A DNA stretch of 64,000 nucleotides from Lycorma delicatula. Lineage: Eukaryota > Arthropoda > Insecta > Hemiptera > Fulgoridae. The translations under genes and the position numbers were made by a program. Shown piece after piece: positions 1-14,300 of the stretch; within the stretch, counting starts at the first letter, position 1, and every line of letters begins with the position of its first letter. The notes beneath the pieces are model-generated. The model saw only the letters and a list, made by a program, of their open reading frames with translations, did no database searches and had not been told where the DNA came from. The DNA is taken from NCBI RefSeq assembly GCF_047948215.1, contig NC_134456.1, forward strand, positions 204,708,036-204,772,035, read 5' to 3'.

Positions 1-2134
1 TCACAATATTTTCTTCCATAGAGGGGTCAATATTGGTATCAATTCTTACCATATACTTCTTGTAATTTGCCTTTTCAACTATTCCATTTCTTTCTATAAA
101 AAAATAATTATTAACATGTTTTTATAAAACACTATTGTCATTTTAAGTATATGCTAACATACACAAATACATCATTTCCAAGAAGACTAAGTCACCATGA
201 GAAGTTTCGACCTAGGTAGGACAATCAAAAATTATTATTTATCTGAAATGGGAGTGCTACTCAAAAATTTACCTCCAATTCGATACAAAAAATAAACCCT
301 TGCCACAGTATGAGCACAGTATCCAATAGTAATCTACAATCTCATTACAAACCCATCTATTTCTGTTCAGTATAGATAAAGCAACAGTCAGTAAAACACG
401 GAACCTATAATAGTCATACTCAATCGATATCTTCATAGCGTGATTAATTTTTCTGGAAGTAGAAGGACCCAGTGCTATCAAGATCCATCAAAATTGCATC
501 ATACTTTAGGTAATTTTTATTTATTTACTTATTCTCAAACCATCAACAGACTAACAGTCAATTACAAGTTACTTTATAATAGTGTACTAGAAAACCTGAT
601 CAGTAAAATGTTATGCATTACAACAGAGATATTGGTAACAGGAGAAATATTCACCCACGTAACCAAAAAAAACTTTATCAGACACAATCATATGAAAAAG
701 GATGGCTAAGTGTTTTGAGACTGCAATGAATTCTACTGGGAGAATTCAAGAAACCAGGGAACGTAATATCAAAGGTTTGTTTTAAAATGCAGAAAAAGCC
801 TCAAGAGATAAGAAAGAAACAAATTGTGCAGGATTCTCACCAAGGATGTTGCTCAACATGAAACGCACAGCCTCACACTGCAGTGCTCAAACATTCACAC
901 AGTTTATACAGAAGATTTTCTACCAGTCTCTCTTATCCTAACACTTTGAATAAAAATGCAGCTTGTAGATTCTAACAGACCATTTACACATGCAAAAAAT
1001 TTGTGCTATAATAATCCCTGAACACTTCTATGTCATGTAAATATTTGTCAGAATTTGTTGTAGACATGAAATTGAGACAAATTTCTTGAATAAAGAAATA
1101 ACAAGAGATCATCCATCATTACCTGTGAGTATTTGAATACAATGATGATAAAATGAGAAATACAGACAAAAAATTTCATTATTCAAAAAAGCAAGCGTAA
1201 GCAGAACCAGAGTAAAAAGAAAGATTACTATTTTTTTTTTTTTTTTTTTTATAGCATTGGGAACAAATAAATTCAGACCTCCAAGACAGTCAACCATGCA
1301 TTCTAAAAAGATGTCTTGGAATGATTTTGAAAGCAGATCCAAAATGTCTAAATGGTAAATGCAGATGATTGGGAGCTGAATCACAATAATTTCAATTGTA
1401 CTCATACTGCAATTTCAATTTGAAAATTTCTGGTGAAAAAAATCATTCTCAAACTTCCTCTCATTTTTTCCTATCATTCTCAACTTCCAAAATCATTCTC
1501 ACATCCTCCCTACAACCTAAATTTAAATTTACCTGTTATGTTCTAGCTATTTCATAAGTTGAAGGGGTATTATTTCAGGACAGACTAACAAGAAAATATG
1601 TAACCATTGCTATTTCATCAACAAAGTGGACCTTCAGAGCAAATAGGTTCAGTATAGCTAAAATTTGTTAAAAGGATATTGGGACTGCTATGTAACTTCA
1701 CAAGGGTCATACTTTGAAGGAGATAACTTATAATCTCAGCTGAGTCCAATATACATTTAAATTAAACAATTCAGTACACTTACTTTTTGGGATAAACCTA
1801 GAATTTGGACAATTTCCAGGGCAATTCAATATTTTACTTGACAGGTCAACAGCACTATTTTTCTAGACATAACCTCCTAGATATTATAAATATCTCTTGC
1901 TCCTTAGTATTTCATTCTTCCCAACATATTACTAATGGGAAAGTCCACCAACATGGTAAGCTTGTCATGGTTATCTTGGTTACAAATCACATCTACAACA
2001 GCAATAATATTAATACTCTATTATCAGCACAGTATTGTGAATTTGCAATTACAATAATAAAAAATTAAAAATATACTTAAATCATATTTAATTAGTAAAT
2101 AAAGATTTTTAAAAACAAAAATCATTTCAATTAC
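1..2134. other. ABCF2 intron sequence, no confident gene
   Basis: The second ATPase domain of ABCF2 was looked for and not seen. A 20-nt poly-T run is at 1231-1250. A plus-strand stretch near 850-950 reads NAQPHTAVLKHSH in one frame, which could be a very decayed mariner HDNARPHTA block. A possible minus-strand exon-like segment at 1-97 is listed under rejected items. Confidence 0.5.
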
Positions 2135-2314
2135 CTGAACCATAATAACCGGTGGTGGAATTGTTCCACAAGATGGGAAATAAAATGTAACTGTTTTATC
2201 GTTGGTGACTTTTTCCGTAAGCCCTTGAGCAACCATCTTTGCCAATGTTTTCTCCTTACTTTGCGCTTGCTTGGCTAACTTAGCACTTCCATGACCAAAT
2301 CTTGCAATATAGTT
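2135..2314 (-). CDS. ABCF2: ABCF2 exon: end of linker, entry to second ATPase domain
   Basis: The acceptor is ttatag at 2320-2315 and the donor gtaatt follows 2135; phase 0, 60 codons. It encodes [36 protein letters not shown] and [17 protein letters not shown]. The next exon (second Walker A) was searched for in bases 1-2134 and not found. Confidence 0.94.
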
Positions 2315-5300
2315 CTATAAAAGAAATTTTATATTAGTTTTAAGATGAAAATGTAAAACAATTGTCAAAACCCTATGAATATTCACTTCTTAATTTTATA
2401 AGGCTTCTTAGATTATTAGATGATTGAATGAAAATATCAATTTTTTATAGAAACATAGGGAACTAATAGAAAAATCTTGGTGAAATCATGAATGGCAGGA
2501 GCAGTTCCTGGACTAAAGCTGTTATCAATCAATAAGAAACAGTTCTGCAATAATGTTAATTTTTTATTAACAGTTTTTTTCCTTATTCTCTGCTCAACAA
2601 GTTGAGCAGAGAAACTGCATTAAATTTTGCCAAAAAAACTTTGCGCAACACCAAGGAGACTAAATAAAGAAGTTCCAAAGAGCTTTGGGTATAACACCAG
2701 TTACAGAGTGATACTATTTCCAAGATAGCTCAATGTCTGTCAAATGTAGCGAATGCTCTGGCAGACCTTCCACCAGCATAACTCCTGAAAAAATCAAGCA
2801 AGTTTAACAGAAAATAATGAATGATTGTCAAATAATATAAAGAGCTTGAAGACAAAGTAGGAATTTCATTTCGCTCATTATAATCAATTTAAAGAGATCT
2901 CAGGATGTGGTGCGTAGCAGCAAAATTTGTCCCAAACTTTTAACTCAAAAACAAAAGGAAAACCGACTGCCAGAAATATAATATCTTTCACGTAATTTTA
3001 TAGAAAAAATAACCCGAAGTGAAACATGAGTCTACGGTTCTGGTACTGAGACAAAACACTAATTCCACTGGAAAACTTGTAGTACTCCAAGGAAAAAAGC
3101 TATTCACGAAGCAAAATTGTTCAACAATACTAATTTTTTATTAAAAGTTTTTTTCTTATGGGAATTTGTTAATTTGCCTAAATCCATGGTTCCATGCAAA
3201 ACACTAAATGTTTTTTGTTGCGTGAAAACAATTTCAGTTTGTATTATTGTGAGAACAATGTAAATAATGAAGATTTATATGTAATAGTGAAGACTAATGA
3301 GAGAAACTAAAGCCTGTTGCAATGTAACTACAAGATTCACATGTAATGTAAAGATAAGATTCATGGTCATTTTACAAGGTTCTCAAATAAAGTTCATTAC
3401 TTACATTTGATTAAATCAAGTTCTAGAATAAGTATATAAACACTGAAATAGTAAACACAGAGTAACTTTTCAAACTATCAGAAAAACAAAAAAAAAATTA
3501 GAAATTATAGGATACAGAAAACACTGACAATGTTGTCCCAAGTAAGCAAATTGCATAAACAATATTGTGAAGTATTTATTCTATTTCAATAAATGACAAT
3601 TTTATTATAATAATTAATAAAAGTATTCAACTAAATACTATTAAAACATGGCAATTAAATATCTTAATAATTCACCTTCATGTGTGCAATCTGATCTTGT
3701 TCCCAATTATACTGTTTCATCTGATTTTCCAAAAGCTCCAACCTAGTCCTGACAAATGCTTCATAATTACCCTAAATAGAGAATAAAATCAAATAAAAGT
3801 TTTAAACATATAAATAAAAAAACAGATCCCCTCATAATTCTTCCAAATAGACAACTACCTTAAATGCTTTCAACTCTAAATCACTTAGAAATAAAAAATT
3901 AAATTACAATTCAATGTTACTAAACTGATAATGTCTTAATTAATATTTAAAATCTCCAATTTTAAAATTTTATACCTGATTACACAGCAATTTTCAATTT
4001 TTTTAAAAATAACCTTACTGAAATGTAAGCAAATTAAATAAAACTTACACAATAGAAAATGAATTTGTTTTAAAAAGCATAAATATCGGTATTAATTTAA
4101 CACAAGCAAACAAGAAAAATTAACAGAAAGTACTTCTTTCAATAGTAACACTAGGTTTTTTTATTATAAAAGTACCTTAAATAAAAATAAATGTACTTTT
4201 TTTCTTTTTTTTAAAATTGATTGTGAAGATCTGGACCATTCAGTAATTTTTCTAAAAAAAAAAAAATACATAAACAGCATGTATATATATATAATCAGTA
4301 ATCAATCACACCCAAATTAAATTTTTAGAAATGTAATGTAGTTTGTTGTGCGATTGGTGGTGTATGATTACCAAAAACTCTGATGTCTCAATCCAATAAC
4401 AGAGAGAGTTTCAGTCTGCAGACAAGAATAGAGAGAGCAAATCTTTATTTACAATCGTAGTTAAGAACACTCAGTTCCATAATTTCACCTTTGCCAAAGT
4501 TCCTTAAGTCCTTAATTTATTACACTTCAGTAGCTAATGATAAATCTTCTCCAGTAAAACACAGCTTATTTTAACTATGCAAATCTTGTCTTAACTACGC
4601 ATAGTTTTAGTTCTACATTTAGCTATATGATTATGGATAGTGACATTAATTCATGATTATTTTTATTTTTATGAATCATTATCACATGTCCAACATATAC
4701 AATTAATGACTCTATACACAATTAAAACATATTAAACAAAACATATGTTTAAATCATCTCATAAATCTTAAATTATTTGATGTCAATAGAATCTACTTTG
4801 TCAGTGAAGTAATGACTAAAAGAAAATCATCACAAAATATTATGATCATGATGCAAATAGTAATGTAAACAATTCATTTATTAAAAAACCAATGACTTAC
4901 TGTAATTCCATAATTAATCACATTATAATATTACACAATTTCCAAATTGGTTCCATTTTTACTAAACTCACTAAATAACCACATTACCTAACACACAACT
5001 TTAATTTCTTTACAAGTTACACCATTTCTTCAACTCCACTCGGTATCCTCCTCTTCATCACTGTCATCCATGGAAGTATCTGAACTGAAAATCAGTTTCA
5101 TGTAATTTTACAATAAAATGATTGGAAATTTTCATCTAATCGGTTCAAATATTAAATAATTTGTCTCACATTTTTCCAGAATTTTCCAAACTGCCTTTCA
5201 GAAGTTTAAACTTATTTCTCTAAATTTTACTTTTCCCAATTTTTTGTTTCTTCTAAATTGAACATTACATTATTTGGACAATGTAATTTTTTAACACATG

Positions 5301-8300
5301 CCCAGATAATCAATAGCATTTTAGTCAGGATAAGGTGGTAAATCTGCCAAAATTATGTCGTTTTTCAGAAAACAAAGAATCTATTTGTACGTTTTAAATT
5401 GCAGATTATTAGTTTTATAGGGGGTATACAATTCACGTGATAATGGTATCTTGTTTTTAATGAACTAGTCATGTCTTTGTTTTTCTTTTAATTCAAATTA
5501 GGAACTGGATTTATATGAGCATTGTGGTATGGTGTATTGTCCATGATTACTACAGATCTCGATGACAACAAATTCAGTAGCAATTGAGACACAACCCATT
5601 TTTGCAAACTATTAAAATTCATATCATGATAATCGCAATTTTTTTGACCTGAGTTAAATATTAGAAGCATTTTCAAAAAACTGTCTTCTCCTCCCGGATT
5701 TACAATTATCGCTAGACTCACTTTAGAAACAGGAGCTAGCTTTCAACCCTTCTAAAGAATCATCAATCCATGCTTGACGCTTCAGGTGGGAAGAAGAATG
5801 TATATAAGTTAATTGGAAGATTTTCTTCTCTGTACCGCAGCAATGCATAATGCAACCTTTAATCTTGTATATCATCATTCTCAATCAAAATTTTTCTGTT
5901 TTCAGTTTTTTCCCACCAGAAGCCTAAATTTTATATGACTACACAAAGTGCCCAAATGTCCACCAAACATTTCTTTGCACTTTTACTAATAGAAAAGCAT
6001 TCTCCATGCAGTAATTGAAACTCATTCACTGTCCTCTGAAAAAACACCTTTGTTGAAATCGTCCAGATCAGTTTTCAACTTCTTCCTTGGCAATTTTTTA
6101 TGAGGAGTACTGAATTCGCTTTCACTAGTTTTGTGTTTTCTTGTTGCTTTAAAATGCGCAACATGAAGAGGTCTATGGATACACGATTGCTTAAGAAACA
6201 TGAGATTGAATTTATTTTAAATTTTTGCTTGTTCTACTACGGCTTCTTTCTTCATAAAATTATAAGTATTGAAATAACTGATCAACCCCTCTTTTCCCAA
6301 ATTTTACCAATTTTACCACCACAAACTATTGCTGCAATGCTACAGTGCATTCAATTTCTATTTGCCACCAATGAACAAAAAAAAGATGCATATGTTAAAA
6401 ATCTAAAAATAACAAATTAATAATAAAAACAATTTCATCAAACTTTGGCTATATGTCCAAACAACAATTTACATAAAAACGAAAACAAAGTTTTAACATA
6501 ACCACACTAATGATTTTTAGTATTTATTAAATTATTATTATGATAATATAAAGCAAAGTCTTACATCACTGGAATCACTTAAAAAAAAAAAAAAAAACTT
6601 AACATTGTGAAATTTGAACCAGTCTCAATAGTGGGCAAAATTAAAAACCACTTTTTTATATTAAGCGGTTTCTTGTTTTTCTAAACTGGTGTAATATTTA
6701 AAGAAGAGCTTTGAAAATCACCAGGAAGCAGCCTGATAATGAAAAGATAACCAGGATAGGCAGGTTATGAAAAGGTGTGATCTTCAAATAGTTGTGTTCA
6801 AAATTAGTACTAAGGTCTGCCATTCACATGCCAAATATACGAGAGTAAGTCAATTACTATCTACAATTTAGTTATATTTTTGTTTATGTTGGTAGTACTG
6901 TTGTATTGCGTAGATGACGCATGCGTGGTTTAATTGTTATGTCTGTGCAGGTTTGATGCTACTAGGTTAGTTCCATTATCCCTACCTTGCCGTTAACCAT
7001 GGCTGCTCTGCTTTCTGTTTGCACCAAAGAACAGCAATGTTCATTAATCCGTTTTTTGTGGTCAGAAGATGTATCAGGGGCTGAAATTCATCTAAGACTT
7101 TTGGTACAGTACGGTAACAGTGTGTTGCCATAACAAAGCGGCAATGGATCGAAAAATTCAAAAATGGTCGCACAAGTGTTACACACGACAAAGGAGCCAG
7201 ACATTCGTTTACCGCCACAAATGAGGAAAACATTGAGCATGCACGTGACACAGTTTTCTTGACGAGTAACTATCGATGAAGTAGCATATCATCTCCAAAT
7301 TAGTCACGGTTCTGCCTATGAAATCATCCATCAACAGATTTGGGTTTCATAAAGTCTGTGCAAGATGGGTCCCAAAAAACTCACACAGTTGCATAAACAA
7401 ACGCACTTGGACACATGTAAAAAAAAAAAAGATACCTATAGTAACAAACTAGACATCTTCTTAACAGAATCATCACTGGTGACGAAACATGGATCCATTA
7501 TTACAAGCCGGAGAGTAAACGGCAGAGTATGGAATGGAAACATCCAAATTCGCCCTGCAGAAAAAAGATCAAGACCCAACCATCCGCAGGAAAACTGATG
7601 CTTACAGTTTTTTGGGACTCACAAGGCCCAGTACTGGAACATTATGAGGAAAGGGGCACGACAATAAAAAGTGCACGTTACAGCAAGATGCTTACTGTCA
7701 ACCTGAAGCCTGTAATTCAAAGCAAACGCCGAGGACTGCTGTCGAAAGGTGTTGTTGTTGCATGACAATGCCCGTTCACATACTGCTGCCCACACTGCTG
7801 AAACGCTCCAGAAACTCAACTTTGAAGTACTGACTCATTCTCCATATAGTTCTGAGTATATAGTAGTTCTTCCATATAGTTCTCCATATCTTGCTCCTCC
7901 TGAGTACCATTTGTTTGGTCCACTCAACGAGGCATTAAGGGGCCGTCGATTTACCTCAGACGAAACAGTGAAAGAAGCGGTGCATTCCTGGCTTGCAGCT
8001 CAACCAAAAACCTTTTTCTATGAGAGCATCAGGAAGCTTGTGCAACAATGGACCAAGTGCGTTGAAATGCAAAGAGACTATGTTGAAAAATTATGTACAT
8101 GTAAGTTTCCTATTTGTATTGCAATAAAATTTATACTACATTGCAGATAATAATTGACTTACCCTTGTACTTTATGTTTATCCTACTTTTTAAAGTACTT
8201 CAAAGATACTTAACCAATTCAAGTTAAAGCTATAAATCTGTAGTTCACACTATACAGAACATAGTGAATATAGTAAACTTATAGTTCACTTTAATAAAAT

Positions 8301-11300
8301 GGGGATAATAATCCAATAACTACTCTAAACAAATTCTTAGGACTTCGAGAGTTGAATTATACTTCATTGTTTAATAGAGATGATATTTACTAAACAATAC
8401 TTACTGTAAAATACTTTAGACGCCTCTTATTTAAATGTATTATATTTGTGCATACACCATTTAAGAAATCTTGAGAATGAGAAATGATGACAAGTATTCT
8501 TTTATAACTGAAAAAGTAAGTAATAAGCAGTCACATACATGTGTTATTAAATTCCATTTTACATTCACATTACTTGATCTCTTTGTTACAGGAAAATACT
8601 GCCAAATAAAATGCAAAAACAATATCTGTTAATCAAAGGTTCTATAATAAGTTCACTCTTTCACTGCTGTAATATTATCACAATTTCCCATAAAGGGACA
8701 AACTTTTTTACTCACATTGTTGCAATAACTAAGAAATTAACAAGTCTAGACCATTTATTCAATAATTGCTATCAAAAATTAAAATATCAATGAAATTTTG
8801 TCTAACATCAGACAACTGTGTTAGCAATGACAGAACTGTGTTAACCTTTTGCGATTTGTTGTGATAAATGTCCCATTTTATGGCCAAAAATATACCATAA
8901 TACTTTTGTAAAGAATGAAACGTAACATTTATATATTATAAATATTTTTCTATTTTCATTATATAACAATAAAATTTGAAACTTATTTTAACTGATGTTA
9001 AAGAAAAAGCAATTTCATAAAAATAAAACAAGTGATTTTATAAATAATATAAGACGTCATCAAAAAAGCCCTTATTTTTATTGTATTAACCAGTTCCTCA
9101 GAGGGGAGACTGTCGTGGAATGTGATCTGGACTCATAGTGGTTTCATACTGCCATTGCTGCTTAGCAGCCATGAAAGTAAAACACGTGAGTAAAACATGA
9201 AAGTAAAACATGACAAGCAGCAGCGTTCAAAATGACTGAACAAATTGAGCAGAGAATCTGCATTAAATTTTTGCAGAAAAATGGTCATTTTTGTTTTTGT
9301 TTTTCTGGGCAAAAATGCATCTGCATTATCATAGCCCAGACATGTATATTTGTTGGAATAAACAGATTTATCACATTATATAACTCAATTTAAATAATAA
9401 AATTACAATCTGCTTTACAGCAAATGGCATGACTAGCAGAAACACACTACAGTAATTCAAATACTTGAATACAAACAGTTCTAAGAAACTGTAAAACATA
9501 AGATAAAACAATTTCATTATCCCATAGAGTAGTTCACATGTTAGACAAAAGGTTAAATTTGCAATGCAATGCCACATAACAGTTACAATCCACAACATGT
9601 GCTGCACTGTTAGTTGACAGTTGCAGCATGCATAAACGGGTGCATCTATTTGCATATCAGATATCCACGAGTGAGACTAGTGTGCCCTATTCACAAATAG
9701 CAAATAATAACTTCCTCTCTACAGTAGTTATTTCTGCATGAGGAGCTCCACAATGACACAGTGTTCTTGACTGGATGAAGTTTATTGTTAATGTTAGCAC
9801 CCCACTCACTTTGCCACTTATCATGGACCACCCTCTTTAGAAAACAGGCAAGATTGTTTGAAGTGACGCAATTGATAAAAGGAGGATGGAAACAGTGAAT
9901 CTCACAGACAATGTTGGGAGTACATATCATTAATAGCCTGTTAAGGCACTCATGGAATCTGAGCAAAATAGGACATGTCAAAATTTTGGATAATTATATG
10001 CAAGGCATTATTATTAATGTATGTAATTCTACAACAAAAGTACAGGTTATGCTGGGAAGACCAAATATGTATGTTCTGCTGGCAACTACAAAAGTCACGC
10101 TATTTATATTATAAAATTTGATTTGTAAGATAACCAGATTTGTGTTCTTTTTATGATAGTAACAGAGATCAAAGCAGTAATTAATGAGAGAAGGCCGCCA
10201 AGGGGGTTAACAACATGGAGCAAAAAAAGGACTACAGATAATGTATATTTTGAGCTGAGAAAATATTCTGAGCAATGAGCTCTGTTTTCTCAAATAAAAA
10301 CTTTGGGATATGAAGGAGGCTCAGTAAAGAAGATTCAAAGGGCTTTTGGTGATCAAGCTATGGGTATAATACCAGTTATAGAGTGATATTGCTATTTCCA
10401 AAATGGCTGAGTCTGTCAAATATGACGAATTCTCTGGCAGACCTTCCACTAGCAAAAATCCCCCAAAAATTGAGCAAGTTTAACAGAAAACTATGAATGA
10501 TCATCAAGGAATAATTAAAGAGCTAGAAGCTGAAGTACGAATTTAATTTGACTTAATCAATTTGAACAGATGTCAGGATGTGGCGCACAGCAGAAAAGTT
10601 TGTCCCAAAACTTCTCACTGAAAAAAAAGGAAAAAAGACTGCAAGAAATAATGGAATGTGCTAACAGCAATCCTGATTTTACAAAAAAAAGGATAATAAC
10701 CTGCAATGAAATGTGGTTCTATGGCTCTGATACTGAGAAAAAGTCTCAGTCATTCCATTTTTTTTTTAACCTCCGGGTCTGTAGTTAAGCAGCATTTTTT
10801 CCACAGAGGATGAGATGAATGCTTTGTAGTGTGTGTGAAAAATCCCATGCCTGACTGGGATTCAAACCCAGGATCTGTGGGTGAAAAGCCGAGACGCTAC
10901 ACTTGCGCCACGGAGGCCAGCTCAGTCATCCCACTGGAAAATCCATAATAATCCATGGGAAAAAACCAATTATGAAGCACCATGAAAGTCATGCTGACAA
11001 TCTTTTTGATTATCAAAGCATGGTTCATCACAAGTATGGTCCTCAATGATAAACTCTCAATAATAAGTTCTTTGTTATAATAACTGTTCTTTGTCGGCTA
11101 AGAGATGCTGTTCGATGCAAGCGACTACAGCTTTGGGAAAACAGCAACTGGAAAATTCATCGCAATAATGTTTCAGTCCATGCACCATAATTTATCCATA
11201 GAATCTCAGCAAAACAAGGATCAAACAAACTCTTCAGGAGGCTTCTTACTCACTAGACATGCTTCGTGAAATTTTTGGCTCTTTTTCTAAAGGTTCCACT

Positions 11301-14300
11301 TAAAAGAAAGATATTTAAAGACAGACAAGAGATCAAAGAAATGTGGCAAGAGGACTTTAACACATATATAATTTTATCTTTCATTATGAAGCAACAGAAA
11401 ATCCAAGATTAAAAAAATACAAATTTATGTCTTGGGTTAAAGATAGAGTACACATTTTGAAGGGATCTCAATTAAGAAAATAAAATCAAAGGTTAAAAAA
11501 ACAAATCAAGGGCCCTCTCCCACTCTTCATGTACATACTTTATTAGTCAATCAACATAATTTAAAATAAGTCTAGAAATATCTGTCTGAGCACAGAGGTA
11601 GTTTCATATGCCAACTTCACCTTTAGGGAAAAATTACAATGGCCATATAAGCTTACCCTAACCATGCCCAGAACCTTTCATAAGTTCTTGATCAAGTGTT
11701 AAAAAACACAATTTATAAACAAGGCATTTTCTTTTATCTATGAACATTTTACATATGAGCAAGGTCTACATATTATTATGATTTTAATTAATAAATTTCA
11801 TAAATAAAATAAATTTTGACGTTTAAAATAAAATTTAATGAAGATACCTGAATTCACATTCTCTGCTGATTGCAGAGCAACAATTCTACTATAATCCATT
11901 CTGAGTTCAGCATTATTAACCACACAAATACAGATTAACCTGTCAATCTTGCATGTCTTTTCAATAAAATACTTAATATGTTAAAATTTGAAATGAAAAG
12001 AACAAATAGAGTAAACTGACAGCTACATACGTTTTTAGTTCTTCCTCCAACCATACGCAAGCATCCAAATCCAAGTGATTAGTGGGTTCATCAAGCAATA
12101 ACAAGTGAGGTTTAACATATAATGCTCTGGCCAGAGCTATTCGCATCCGCCATCCTCCTATGAAATTTAAAAGCAAAATATAAACTTTAATCAAAATTAA
12201 CTTAAATTTGATTTTTTGGGGGATTAAACTAAAAATACTTTTCCCACTCATTTACCCCTATTTATAACAAGGGAATATAATGAATGAAATGAAAAGTAAA
12301 ATAATGTGAGACCATTATTGGAACTGAACCAGGCTGATTTAATAGCTACCATTGCTGAGTATTACATCAACTGGCCAGCCCAGAACTACACAGAACAAAT
12401 TTGCTGAATCTTACATAGGTAAGAAACCACAGCTAGGATGAAATAAATATTTAATAGTTATTACAATATGTTTCAGTTTATGAATTTAACATGTAATGTT
12501 TCCGAAACATTTTCAGTTTTTTAATAAATTTGTACAAGTTTCAGCAGAGAAAGTAATGTAATTTTATTATTACAAAACTCAAAAGGTTATTACTAAAACT
12601 ATCAAAAGGTGTTTTAACACAAAAAATAAATTTTAGAAATTTGTATAAATAAAATTTTCACATAAAAATGACAACTACACTTTAAAATAACAAATATAAA
12701 GACTGAACAACCCAAACGTAATACAGAATCTAACAGTTGTTGGTATAATTAACTGAAGGTAATTATACTCAATGTAGTTTCATTTTTAACAAAGCTTATA
12801 CATTAAAGTGAGCTTCATCACAGAATAACAAAAATTTATTCATTCCATGTTGCTGGTTACTTTACTGAAGTTCAATTATTTATTAATGTGTTAGGGTTAG
12901 CACTGCTACAATTTGTTCTTGATTTGAACAAATTTTATATGAAATGAAAATAAACTCCTCCAACATTTTTGAAGCGCTGCAGTCAAAAGATATGTAGATT
13001 TTCACTGTTTAATTGCAGATCATCACTTAACTGTTCAAACTCAAAGATGTAAGATTTATAAATAGCGACACAGAAGCTACTTATAAAAACATATTCTATT
13101 AGTGAAAATAAAGAAAATAGTTCATATAAATGCAGGTCTGGAAACATTGTTTCCAGCATTCTAACTTAGCAAAAAAAGTTGCCGTGATTTCTGCTCAAAG
13201 AGTAAAATGAACCCACACTGAAATTCTAGAAACTTAAATGAAAGTGGTTGATGGTTTCATGTGGTTATTAACATGAAATAAAATAATTAATAAAACAGGT
13301 CCCAGATTGGCAACTAATAATTTTTTTTTTAATTATTGTAAAACAAAAAAAAAACTGGAGTCACGTAACACAATTTTTAAAATTGTCAGTAAACAGATAA
13401 AATTTTGAACAAGACTTGTAAAAAATTTAATTATAAGAAAACCATGTTAACATAAACATGAAAAAAGTTTAAGAAATTTGACTTTTTATTAAAAATAAAA
13501 TAAAACCAAAATGTGGTAAAAAAACTTTTTAAATCAAAACAAGAATCATTCCATTTTTGTAAATTATCTAGAAACAAAATCAATTATTAAAAATATATAT
13601 ATAAAAAGAAAAGTTAAATAAAACTATACTTTGATAACATTTAAATTTCAGTTATATTAAAATCAATAAGGTCAAAAATTCGTTATTTAGAAGGGTTAGA
13701 AAAAATGAGAAATTTTTGTTATAAGTTGGCAATAATAACACCTAATGAACAATTGAAATTCATATATTACACTCGGGTAGTTCTATATACTTTCTAAATT
13801 GAAATAGATTACAGTGCTTGAGTATTACTTTTCAGTTTTCATATGAAGAATACGCAAACAAAATTTTAATGAGTATTTTAATTGAGAGCTGTACATTGTG
13901 AATATCGAGAAACATTTCTTAATAGAAGGATTCAAAATATGAAATCCTTTGCTTCAGTATTCTATTTTTGCACAACTGATTCTTTTCCATCATGCTTGTA
14001 TTCTGTTGAATGCCAAGAACAATCTTGTGTCAAGAAAAAGAAGAATGCAATTTGACAAGTTTAACATAGTATGGTCGTAAATGAATTTCAAATTGCACTG
14101 GTTTGTTATAAGTATAATACCTCAAATACTTAATAAAGAAAATATCTACCTGTACTACTTGCAAGAGGTTCAAACTTTACTAACTGGAGACTTTCTGCTG
14201 CATCAAAATTTCTATCAATAGTTTTAAGAAACTATCACAAAATAAGTTTTATTTTATTTACTGCTAAGCAATTTTTTTCAATAGATGGAGATAATAATTT

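Larger units (their letters stand above)
9060..11400 (+). mobile_element. Mariner relic split by a LINE fragment and a SINE (nested insertions)
   Basis: The transposase starts near 9230 ([20 protein letters not shown]), is broken by a LINE tail from about 9,289, and resumes near 10,300. It continues with [16 protein letters not shown] and [15 protein letters not shown], then a [12 protein letters not shown] catalytic block. It is broken again by a SINE at 10,758-10,920, then goes on to a decayed HRDNVSVHAP block near 11,165 and a FWLF-like block near 11,270. Many stops. The family differs from the 6.8-8.2 kb copy and matches the relic at 2.6-3.1 kb. Confidence 0.75.

Noticed and set aside
1..97. 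Minus-strand exon-like segment (acceptor ttttatag, then RNGIVEKANYKKYMVRIDTN...)
   Set aside because: It is open in one frame with a good acceptor, but it does not match the second ATPase domain of ABCF2 or any protein I recognise, and it runs off the window. Too little to call.
850..960. Plus-strand NAQPHTAVLKHSH, like the mariner DNARPHTA block
   Set aside because: Only one short block was found, with no second transposase block or end nearby.
1109..1405. 98-residue minus-strand open frame
   Set aside because: It crosses a poly-T run that gives a lysine string and has no recognisable motif or splice support.
4320..4640. Possible solo LTR
   Set aside because: No TG...CA ends, primer-binding site or target duplication could be supported.
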